Shown piece by piece: positions 9,414 to 19,000 of a stretch of 64,000 nt of DNA. Under the pieces are notes generated by a model. That model had not been told where the DNA came from. It searched no databases and saw only the letters and a list, made by a program, of their open reading frames with translations. The DNA comes from UBA6624 sp964507645. GTDB taxonomy: Bacteria; UBP7; UBA6624. The translations under genes and the position numbers were made by a program. Each line of letters starts with the position of its first letter. Position 1 is the stretch's first letter. The stretch lies in NCBI GenBank assembly GCA_964507645.1, contig CAZDPU010000004.1, positions 7,206 to 71,205 of the forward strand, given 5' to 3'.

Positions 9414-10194
9414 GAAATTTTTACCTTTGAGTAGCTCCAGAATTCAAGCTTATATTAAATGTCCAAAAATGTTTCAGTACAGATATGTGAAAAAAGAGAA
9501 TGAAGAGTTTATTTCTGTGGAGGCATTTGCTGGAAAGGTTGTCCATAAAACATTATGTGATTTTTTTGAATCTTTCGAAGGGGCAGTAGCTCCTAAGGTT
9601 TTGAATTTGTTAAAGCTAACAAAGCAAAACTGGGAAGAAGGCTTGAAGGAAAATGATTCCATAAAGGTTATGACATATCCTAAAAAAATAAAACAATGGG
9701 AATTAAATACTTATAAGTTGATAGAGGGTTTTTATTGGGATAATTATCCTTTTGAAAAAATTGAGAAAAGTTATTTTGAGAAAGAGGTGAAATTCAAGTT
9801 GAATGAATTGATTGATGTTAGGTGTTTTATCGACAAGTTTTTTGTTTATCCAAATGGAAATATTGATGTTTTTGATTATAAAACAGGGAGGAGAAAGCCT
9901 CCAGAGTCTTTAAAGGATGATATGCAGGCTGCAATTTACACAATGGCCCTAAGGGATAAATTTCCAGATTCAAAAATAAAAACAATTTGGCATTTTTTGT
10001 TATATAAAAAAAAGGTGAAAATAGAATTTACAGATAAAGAACTAAAAGAATGGAAAGAAAAGATTGAATTAATTTACGATGATATTTGTAATGAAAAAAA
10101 TTGGGACCCCAAAACTTCAAAATTGTGTAATTGGTGTGGATATAACAAAATGTGTTTAGAGGGAAATGAGTATATTAATGGTAAAAAAAAATAA
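9406..10194 (+). CDS. PD-(D/E)XK nuclease with Fe-S cysteines (RecB/AddB/Cas4-type), stand-alone
   Basis: A predicted exonuclease-type domain of 262 residues. The core shows H47, E126 in FEKEVKF, D143, D157 with YKTG (K159) and Q174 in DMQAAIYTMAL, as expected for the RecB-family catalytic site. Four cysteines have the AddB/Cas4 spacing: C19 near the N-terminus, then C241-x2-C244-x5-C250, which would bind a 4Fe-4S cluster. No helicase domain or Cas genes are nearby, so the role is unclear; DNA repair is likely. It sits in a tight run between trmL and the CCA-type polymerase. Confidence 0.85.
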   Translation: MSKKFLPLSSSRIQAYIKCPKMFQYRYVKKENEEFISVEAFAGKVVHKTLCDFFESFEGAVAPKVLNLLKLTKQNWEEGLKENDSIKVMTYPKKIKQWELNTYKLIEGFYWDNYPFEKIEKSYFEKEVKFKLNELIDVRCFIDKFFVYPNGNIDVFDYKTGRRKPPESLKDDMQAAIYTMALRDKFPDSKIKTIWHFLLYKKKVKIEFTDKELKEWKEKIELIYDDICNEKNWDPKTSKLCNWCGYNKMCLEGNEYINGKKK

Positions 10195-11344
10195 AAACCT
10201 AATTCCCAAAGTTTTTTTAAAGGCTTTGGGTCATATTCTTAAAAATCAAAAGTGCTGGGTTGTTGGAGGTGCTTTAAGGGATGTTTTTTGGAACAAGCAG
10301 ATAAAAGATATAGATATAGTTTTGGAAAAGGGTGTAAGGAAAATGACAGAGTCTTTAAGGTCTGAATTGTTTTTTGAAGGTTGGAAAATTTGTTATTTTA
10401 AGGAATTCAAAACTTCAAAAATAGAGAAAGGTAATTTAAGTCTTGGTTTATCTACCCTAAGAAGAGAAGAATATAAAGGAGACGGTTCTCTTCCAAGATG
10501 TGAATTCAAGGGTGTTGCTCTTCCGGAGGACTTGTCTAGAAGGGATTTTACAATTAATGCAATTGCTGGTTCTTTCGACACTCAAGAAAAAATAGTTTTA
10601 AACGATTCTTCGAATGCTTTTTTGAAAGATCTTGAGAAAAAAAATTGGAAAGTTTTTCATGAAGATAGCTTTGTTGAGGATCCAACAAGATTGATTAGAT
10701 TGTACAGGTATAGATTTTTAAATGGAGGATCACTTGATCCCCTGACACTTGATGCATTAAGGAATAAAAATATAAGCAATTCTGCCAAAATTGTTTCTCC
10801 AGAAAGATGGCGTAATGAAATTGCCAAACTTTCAAAAGAAGGTATTTCGTATTTTGACCCTAGTTACGAAGAGGCAAAATGTTTAATGGATGTTTTTAAA
10901 GGAGATTGGGGGAGTGGTGTTGATCATTTTGGATTTTTAGGGTTTTATTCTTCTTGTAGAGGGCCAGATGCTCCTTTCGCATGGGCTAGACTTGGTGCAA
11001 GGAAAAATGAAATTAAATCCCTTCTTCCGCTTTCCTCCAGGAATTTTCCAGAATTTGATAAAAATTGGAATTTGTTGAAATTGGATAATTTGGTTTCATC
11101 TTGGTCAGATTTTTTGATTGACTTGGTTAAAAATGAAATTTCGGAAAAAGAAAAAGATCTTTTAGAGGAATACTTATCCCTCAAAGCCAGTATTGATTTT
11201 CCAGGAGGGAATGATTTTAAGAAAATTGGAATTAAGGGAAAGAAAATCAGTTATGCTTTAAATATGTCAAGAAAAGCTATATTCAAAGGTTTATGTCCCC
11301 CAGGAAAGAGGGGTATTTTAGAGTGGGTAAAAAATAATGTTTGA
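10178..11344 (+). CDS. Class II poly(A) polymerase / CCA tRNA nucleotidyltransferase family protein
   Basis: Nucleotidyltransferase that either adds CCA to tRNA 3' ends or polyadenylates RNA. Motifs in order: WVVGGALRDVFW (nucleotide and metal site), KDIDIVLE (two catalytic Asp), SRRDFTINAIA, and VEDPTRLIRLYRYRF. The C-terminal half is divergent. I chose ATG 10178 because it is 14 bases downstream of GAGGG; ATG 10166, in the same frame, would have almost no spacing. Either start overlaps the end of the nuclease gene. CCA versus poly(A) specificity cannot be read from the sequence. Confidence 0.88.
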   Translation: MVKKNKNLIPKVFLKALGHILKNQKCWVVGGALRDVFWNKQIKDIDIVLEKGVRKMTESLRSELFFEGWKICYFKEFKTSKIEKGNLSLGLSTLRREEYKGDGSLPRCEFKGVALPEDLSRRDFTINAIAGSFDTQEKIVLNDSSNAFLKDLEKKNWKVFHEDSFVEDPTRLIRLYRYRFLNGGSLDPLTLDALRNKNISNSAKIVSPERWRNEIAKLSKEGISYFDPSYEEAKCLMDVFKGDWGSGVDHFGFLGFYSSCRGPDAPFAWARLGARKNEIKSLLPLSSRNFPEFDKNWNLLKLDNLVSSWSDFLIDLVKNEISEKEKDLLEEYLSLKASIDFPGGNDFKKIGIKGKKISYALNMSRKAIFKGLCPPGKRGILEWVKNNV

Positions 11345-11948
11345 TCAACTTCCCATGATATTTGCTTTAATTATTGCTTTGGTAATGCATGAAGCTGCAC
11401 ATGGTTATGCAAGTATGATTCTTGGAGATCCAACTCCTGGAAAATTTGGAAGAATAACCTTAAACCCATTAAAACATTTAGATCCATTGGGGACCATTTT
11501 TCCAGCTTTAATGATTCTTACAGGATCTCCTTTTATTTTTGGATGGGCTAAACCTGTTCCTGTGAACCCAAGATATTACAAGTATCCCAGGAAAGGTTTT
11601 GCAATCGTTGCAGCAGCCGGTCCTTTGGTCAATTTTGTATTGGCTTTGATAGCCGCTTTTTTATTCAGGATTCTAGGTGAAGGATTACCAAATGTAATTG
11701 GTGTTTTTTTGATTTATTCCACTCTCATAAATCTGATTCTTGGATGTTTTAATCTTTTGCCAGTGCCTCCTATGGATGGATCGAGAATAATACAGCTTTT
11801 TTTTCCTCCTCAAATTGCTCGAAAGTGGTTCTCTCTTGACAGGTATGGACTGGCTTTTGTATTTTTGTTGATTTTCTTCTTCAGGGCTCCTATTGATTTT
11901 GCTATAGGTGCTGCTTATTCACTTGCTGAATCGCTTTTAGGTATTTGA
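11337..11948 (+). CDS. Site-2 protease-like zinc metalloprotease (M50, short form)
   Basis: Multi-spanning intramembrane metalloprotease of 203 residues. The zinc motif HEAAH lies at 18-22 in the first helix and NLLPVPPMDGS around 139-149 supplies the third ligand (Asp147). The extended loop GKFGRITLNP and GWAKPVPVNP are typical of the compact M50B subfamily, which lacks PDZ domains. The substrate is unknown. Translation overlaps the previous gene by 8 nt, and trpS follows after 19 bases. Confidence 0.92.
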   Translation: MFDQLPMIFALIIALVMHEAAHGYASMILGDPTPGKFGRITLNPLKHLDPLGTIFPALMILTGSPFIFGWAKPVPVNPRYYKYPRKGFAIVAAAGPLVNFVLALIAAFLFRILGEGLPNVIGVFLIYSTLINLILGCFNLLPVPPMDGSRIIQLFFPPQIARKWFSLDRYGLAFVFLLIFFFRAPIDFAIGAAYSLAESLLGI

Positions 11949-11954
11949 TTAATA

Positions 11955-11960
11955 TAAAAT
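11955..11960 (+). promoter_or_regulatory. Candidate -10 box for trpS
   Basis: TAAAAT lies exactly seven bases before the GTG start of trpS, the same geometry seen at grpE, the 54306 aminotransferase, the HdrC-like gene and the gene at 56383. No good -35 is visible, and upstream genes run in the same direction, so read-through is an alternative. Confidence 0.3.
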
Positions 11961-11967
11961 ACTCACA

Positions 11968-12963
11968 GTGAAGGATTACTCAAAAGATTTACTCAAAACC
12001 GATGTCTTGTCAGGAATTCAGCCCACAGGTAATTTGCATTTGGGGAACCTTTTTGGAGCAATTACAAATTGGGTAAAATTGCAAGATGAGTATAAATGTG
12101 CATTTTGTATAGTTGACTATCATGCTTTAACATCAGTTCCCAATCCTGTCCATTTAAAAGAAAACACTAGATCAATAGTTACTGACTTGCTTGCGTGTGG
12201 TATTGATCCTGATAAGTCAATTTTGTTTGTTCAAAGTGATGTTCCTGAGCATATAGAGCTTTATTGGATGTTTGCATGTCTTACTAGATATGGAGAGTTG
12301 TCAAGGATGACTCAGTTTAAAGAGAAGGGTGGAAATAAAGAAACAGTTGGTTTGGGGGTCTTGAGTTATCCGGTTTTGCAAGCCGCGGACATTCTTCTGT
12401 ATGGTGCTTCTAAAGTTCCTGTTGGGGAAGATCAGTTGCAGCATTTGGAATTAACTCGAGAAATTCTTAGAAGGTTCAATAAAACCTATGGGTTTCTTTT
12501 TGAGGAAGTTAATGCCCTTACAACAAAGGTTCCTAGAATCCTAGATTTAAAAGATCCTTTATCAAAAATGAGTAAAAGCCATCCGGAGGGAGCTGTTTTC
12601 ATTGATGATTCAGAAGATGTTATTAAGAAAAAAATAAAAAAGGCTGTTACTGATATGGGTTCTGATAATGACGGCATGTCTCCTTCTATAGAGAATTTGT
12701 TAGGTTTGTTAGAGGCATGCAATAAAAACGAATACAAATCTATGATTGAGGCTTATGAATCTAAAGAGTTGAGATATGGGGACTTGAAAGTTTCCTTAGG
12801 TAAGGAGCTTTGCGATTATCTCCAACCTATAAGAGAGTCAAAAAATGAATGGGCTCAAAAATCTAAAGACATTGATGAAATTCTTTTTGAAGGTGCAAAA
12901 AAAGCATCTTTAATCGCAGGTCCAAGAGTTAAAATTGCTAGGAAACTAGTTGGTTTAGATTAG
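11968..12963 (+). CDS. trpS: Tryptophan-tRNA ligase
   Basis: Class I aminoacyl-tRNA synthetase that charges tRNA-Trp. The HIGH-equivalent is HLGN in GIQPTGNLHLGNLFGA near residue 24, and the KMSKS loop is present as SKMSKSHPEG. The 331-residue length is typical. It starts with GTG and has no Shine-Dalgarno sequence. A rho-independent terminator follows the stop codon. Confidence 0.97.
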   Translation: MKDYSKDLLKTDVLSGIQPTGNLHLGNLFGAITNWVKLQDEYKCAFCIVDYHALTSVPNPVHLKENTRSIVTDLLACGIDPDKSILFVQSDVPEHIELYWMFACLTRYGELSRMTQFKEKGGNKETVGLGVLSYPVLQAADILLYGASKVPVGEDQLQHLELTREILRRFNKTYGFLFEEVNALTTKVPRILDLKDPLSKMSKSHPEGAVFIDDSEDVIKKKIKKAVTDMGSDNDGMSPSIENLLGLLEACNKNEYKSMIEAYESKELRYGDLKVSLGKELCDYLQPIRESKNEWAQKSKDIDEILFEGAKKASLIAGPRVKIARKLVGLD

Positions 12964-12985
12964 ACCAATATCCCTATTTTTCTTT

Positions 12986-13010
12986 CAACCCTAAAGGGTT
13001 GAACTTTTTA
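12986..13010 (+). terminator. Rho-independent terminator after trpS
   Basis: CAACCC (12986-12991) pairs with GGGTTG (12996-13001) around the loop TAAA, followed by AACTTTTTA. It separates the run ending with trpS from the giant lipoprotein gene, which therefore needs its own promoter. Confidence 0.65.
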
Positions 13011-13079
13011 CCCTTTACTTATACAATGATTAGGTTCAAACTTATATGATGATTTTTGTATTTTTGCTAGGAGGCAGTT

Positions 13080-16000
13080 ATGAATAAAAAGTTTTTATTT
13101 TTGTTAGTTATTTTTGGAATCAGTGCTATCGGATGTAGCGGTGGAGATGATTCTTCTGGAGGTAATTCGTCGGGAGGATCTGGTGGCGGCGGCGGAGGAA
13201 CAACCTTTGCAGATGTCGAACTCACTGATGGCCCTAGCAGCAGTCTTTTGTCAGGAGAGGTTTTTCTTCCTGGTAGAAGGTATGAATTAAGTGCTACAGC
13301 AAATAATGCAATCAATTATCAATGGTGTTTGAATACAAATTCTGGTGTTGATCCAGGTTTCTTGATGTATGGAAGCAATATTGGAAACACAACAATACAA
13401 GGGTGTGCTTCATACATAGAGACTCCACAAGGCGCTTCTTCAGTTGTTTACTGGCATGCTCCTTTGTTTTCTCAAGATGTAGACATTAAAGTTACAGCTG
13501 TAGGAGAAGGTTCTGGAAACACTCAAGCTTTGGAAAGAGGCTTTGAGGTAGGGATGGGCATAAATATTAACAGTTTGCCAAGTCCTCTAGCAGGAACTTA
13601 TACAGTTAGTGGAACAATAGAAGGCCAGAGGTGTTTTGGTGCAAATTCTTGTGCTGATATTAATATTGCAGTTGATTCTGAATTCTTTGGAACAGAGCAG
13701 ATGGGAATATCTCATCAGTCAACAGTTATATGTGATCCAGCTCAAGCGTGGGACTGTAGTCCAACCACTACTATTTTCAATGTTGTCTCTGTTCAAACTC
13801 ACGATTTAGGAAGTGGAGCTTTGGTTGCACAATTTACAAAAGGATCTACAGTGAAATTTAGAGACCTCGACTCTGATCCAAGATCAAGTATTGTGAAGTG
13901 TACTAAGTTTGATTTTCTTCCATCTGACACAGAGTGTCAAGATCCAAGTGCACCTAATGGTCTTCTTGTATTAGAAAATCCTTTAGATGCGCAGGTTGAT
14001 GATGGTGTCGATGTTTGGAATGTTTCAAGATGGCAATCTAGTTGGGATACTGAAGTTAACCCTACAGCAGGAGATGGTACTTATCAGTTAGTTGCACAGG
14101 TTACTGATGGAATTAAAAGTGCTCAAGACACAAGAACTGTTGATATTAATAATGATTCAAGCGGAGGAACTGACAAGCAGGTTCTTGTAACTTCTCCTAA
14201 AAACAATGACATTATTGCTCCAGTTTTGACAAGCTATGGTCCTGACTGTATTGAAGGTACTGCTGATGATGGTGAAATTGGTTGGTTCGACCCAACGACT
14301 TCAACTTATGTGACTGATGGCTTTAGGTGTGTGACATTTTCTGCAGTTGTAGATACTTCTGTGTCGAATGTTACTTCTGTAGATTTTTATGTAGATGGAC
14401 AGGTTGCTTGTAGTGATAATAATGGTAACGATTCTGATGGTTGGTCTTGTGTTTCTGAGGCAACTTACCTTCCAAACATTAAAGTAGGTGGCAATAATTC
14501 ATTCAATCCAATTGCAGGAAATTCCCAGGTTAAGGCTTATGCCAATACTGCTATAACTAATTTTGATTCAGATGAAGTTGATTTTGAATTATTAAACTGT
14601 GGAACTCTTGTTTCAGATAGCCTTTTGGGAGATGTAACATGGGGGATTGAGGATTCTCCATATTTCTTAAATGAAGATTTTGAGATTAAAGGTAATTTGA
14701 CATTGGATACAAATTTAAACAATAGTAACAATGATTCTTTGAGAATGAGGATAATGAATCCGGCGGGTTCTCCTCCAATTGGTATAGACGTTACTGGTAA
14801 TTTAACAACCATTGGTTCAAATGGAGTTGTTCTTGAGCCGGTTACTGTAGGAATAGGTGTTCCAGGGGTTGATAATGGATATTGCCCTGGACAGCCTCAA
14901 AATGCATCAACTGCTTCTTCCGGTGACTGGGGTCAGTTAAAGTTTTCTGCAGGTTCAAGCGGAAGTTTAGAAAACATGGTTCTAAGGTATGGTGGTGGAA
15001 TCAGCGATCTGGTTTCTCCAGCTCTTGAAGCAGGTTTGATTATTGAATCTGCTGGAGAAATTGAAGATGGTGTTGACATCAATAACGATGGTGATGCAAA
15101 TGGGTCTTCTTTGGTTTTTGATGGATTGGAGATAGACAGCTCAAATGGTACCGGTTTGATTGTTACTGGAAGTCCTTTAATTACGCAGCCAACAATTAAC
15201 AGTGCAGATTTAACTGTTTCTAACAGTACAGGTTTTGGAATGATAATGCATCCAGCTTTCAGTGGTTTAGAAGATTTGGACGGAACTGGAGATTTACCAA
15301 CTTTTATTGGTAATGAAGATGGAGATTCAATCCAAATAGAAGGAGGGAATATCCCTCAGGCACTTTCTGTCTTATTGCAAGATTGTCCAAATATATTTAC
15401 TAATTGTCCGAATTTCTGGGGTGAGGTTAGATGGCCTGCAGTTGTTGGTGCTTATGTTGTAGATGGTTTGATATCTGTTGAAGCTGGAGCAAGTTTAAGG
15501 CTTGCAGATGGTGCGGTTGTTAAGTTTTTGACAACAGCTTCGGGAATTTCTTCAAGCGGAAGGCTTGCTGTTGGAAACAATAGTGGGGATGTTGCATATC
15601 TAACTTCATTTAATGATGATTTTGCAGGAACATTTAATATTCCAGGTGGAGGTATTGTTGATTGTTCTAATGTGAACAGTTCAGGACATCCTATATGTGA
15701 TACAAACAAGGATGGTATTTCAACAGGAAGCCCTGGAGAATGGGGATCTGTGAAGTTTGATATTGGGTCAAATGGGTATGTTGAAAATACTATCTTGAGA
15801 TATGGAGGTTCTGATCCTTCATTAGGGGTAATTCAGATTCAAAGCACATCTTTGAGAAGCGGTAGTGATGATGTTGATTGTGATGATCCGGATATGCAGG
15901 TTGTGGATTGGGATGATCCAAACGATCCTGTTTCTGATGAAGAAAGTGATTTAAAGGAAGATTGTGTTGTTGTTCAAAATAACAGGATAATGGATGCTGG

Positions 16001-19000
16001 TGGTTATGGTATTTCAATTACTGGACAGCCAAATGTTTATCCAACAGTTAGAAAAAATATATTTACAAGCTTGAGTACTTATCCGGTTTTACAGGTTCCA
16101 AGCTATACAGGTATTTCTGATATTCAGAATGATCAAGTCAGTCCTACTTTTTGTAGCAATTTGGCTGGTGAAATTGTAGGAACTTCATGTGAGACCAATG
16201 ATAATAAATTCTGTAATTGGGATGAAGGTTCAAATTCATGTTTTGCTCCTAGTTCCTCTGATTCTTTCTATGGGATAAGAATGCTTTTAGGGAGAGTTAC
16301 AGATAATGAAATAGCAATATTAAAACCTATGGATAGGGGAGATCATGGTGGAGACGAATCTCTGAATTCTCCTACACCAATGCCGTATGTTGTAGATCAA
16401 GATATGTCTGTTGAAGAAGATCTGGATGGAGACGGCGTTTCAGGTATATTTTCAATTTTGCCAGGCGTTTTGGTTAAGCTAGATTCTTCTGGAGGTGGTA
16501 TTTCTGCAGCAGGTACTTTATGTATAGGTTCTTCCTGGAATGAAAATTCTGAGAGTTGTGTGGTCCCACAGAATTCAGGAGATGAATATTGGATTGATCT
16601 AGATACTAACGGACAGTTAGACGAGGTTGTTTTTAGTTCGATTAGAGAAGATGATATTCTTGGTGAAGGTGATACAAATGGCGATACTTCTTCAAGTTCT
16701 GCACAGCCAGGATCTTGGAGAGGTGTTGAAATTACTTCAACTTCAAAGAAAAGTTTAATTAATAATGCTTCAATAAGGTATGCTGGATCTGGATTGGGTT
16801 CTGCAATAAAAATTGATGGTGCATTAGCAAGGGTTAGAAATTCAACAATAGAAAGCAGTTCTGGATATGGTTTGCAATACAGAGGAGGCGCTTCAAGCCT
16901 TTTGAACCTAACACTAGACGACGGGTCTGTGGTTGATGATGTTGTCAGGGAGTCTGTGAAGAGTAATAGCTTCTTTAGGAATCAAAAAGCTCCTTTGTCA
17001 ATTCCTCACTTTTCATCTCTATGTGGAAGAGAAAATACTATTCATGGAGTTAATTTCTTAGAAGATTGTGACTCTTCTGGACAAGATCAAAATATTATCC
17101 CTGGGCCAGGAAACCTAAATTCAAATGTTGTTTCAGCTATACATCTGCATACTTTTGATAGAACATGTGCTCCAGGTATTTGTTCTGAAGGAGAAATTGC
17201 ACAGTTGACTAAATCTGTAAAATGGGCAACAATGTGTTTTTCCCAAAATCTTACGAATCCTGATTGTGGTGTTGCAAATGCAGGAGGAACTGTTGTTGAT
17301 GATGGAAATATCGGAAGCATTGTTCCTTATTTGATTGATTCTCACATCACTGTAGGAAATGGTGCTGAACTTGTTCTTGATTATGGTTTGATTGCAAAAT
17401 TTGACAATCAGGTTTCAGGCATTACGGTCAATGGATCTTTGACTTCTGCTGGTAATCCTGATGACAATGCCAATAATGCAAATGTAGATGCGAGTGACAC
17501 TCCACGTCCAGGATTTTCAGATGTTATATTCACAAGTTATTTTGATGACATGTCCGAATTCTGTTTGAATGGAGCATGTGATACAGATGGTTCAGGGTTG
17601 TCAGAAGGGTCTCGTGGAGATTGGAAAGGTGTATATTTTGAATCGAATGAAGATTCTTTAACATGTCCTGATTCATATCCTTTTAACCATCCCGTAGCTG
17701 AGAATGTTTCTAATACAGAACCTTGTGGAAGGATTTTTGGATTGGCTATAAATTATGGAGGTGCTGGAAATAGAGGGTCCACAAAAGGTGATATTTTAGA
17801 TCAAGGGAATATTGTTTTTGATGCGTCTGAATCTGTTCTAGTGGACAGTTTAAGTTCTCAAGAATCTGCTGAAAATGGGATTGTTATTTTAGATAATGAG
17901 AATTTCACAGGGTCTTTCCCAACTATAAGGAACTCATTTTTTGGATTTAATAGTTTTTATCCAATAGTTTCTGATATGGGTATTGGTAGTGATTTCTTGA
18001 AAAACGATAATGCTGGCAATCCATCTAACTCTTATGCTGTTAATGAAATTCCTGAAAGCGGAAATAAAGAATACCCTGGTTTTGCTATAAGGGGTGGACA
18101 ACTCAGGAATAGAGTTGTGGGCCTTGATACTACCTGGAATAATAATACTATTCAGGTTGTAAGTGGAAACGGAACTTCAAAAACTTGGCCAATGGCTTAT
18201 GTTGTTACTGATTCGATCAGGGTTGGTGATGACAGTGCGGTAGACAATATAGATGTTCATATGCTAATTGATTCAGGTGTTATCGTAAAGATGGGAGATC
18301 CTTTTGTCTATGGGGAGTCCGATGGTGTGGATAATAGAGAAGTTAGCATGATTGTTGACGGTTATCTTCAGGTTAATGGAAATGCTAATGATCAAGTAAT
18401 TTGGACAAGTATTGCAGATGACTGTAATGGAAATGTTGACGCTTTAACGTTTAGTTGTGAATCAAGTTGGCTAAACAGTGATCCTTCTCTTGCTGAGGGT
18501 GTTGATACAAATAGAAACTTAATGAGTATGGGTCCTCATCCTGAAGATTTGGAACTTGCAGATGAAAGTAGCGAGAATTGGCTCAGGGTTGATGGTGACA
18601 ATGATGGAATTTTTGAAAAATCTTTCTGGGGCTCTCTTGCATTAAGGACAAGAATAGATGCTGATTTAAATCATGTAAAAGTTCTTTTTGGAGGATCCAA
18701 TAAAAACATTATTGTTTTTGGAAGCTCTCCAAACCAAAGGGCAGGGAACCTAACCCTTCAAGGAGAATCTGCTCCAGGTGCTCAAATCAGAATTTCAGAT
18801 GCTGAATTTGCTTACTCTGGAGGACATGGTATAGCAAGTTTCAAACAAGCTGGATTAATGGATATAAATCTTCATATTAAAGAAGGTTCCCATGTTCATG
18901 ATAGTTACGGAAGGGGTGTTCATATGTCTGAAACGCCATTCAAGATTACTGGTTCTGCTGGAAACGAAACAATAATTGAAGGAAATGGTCTTAGATGTTC

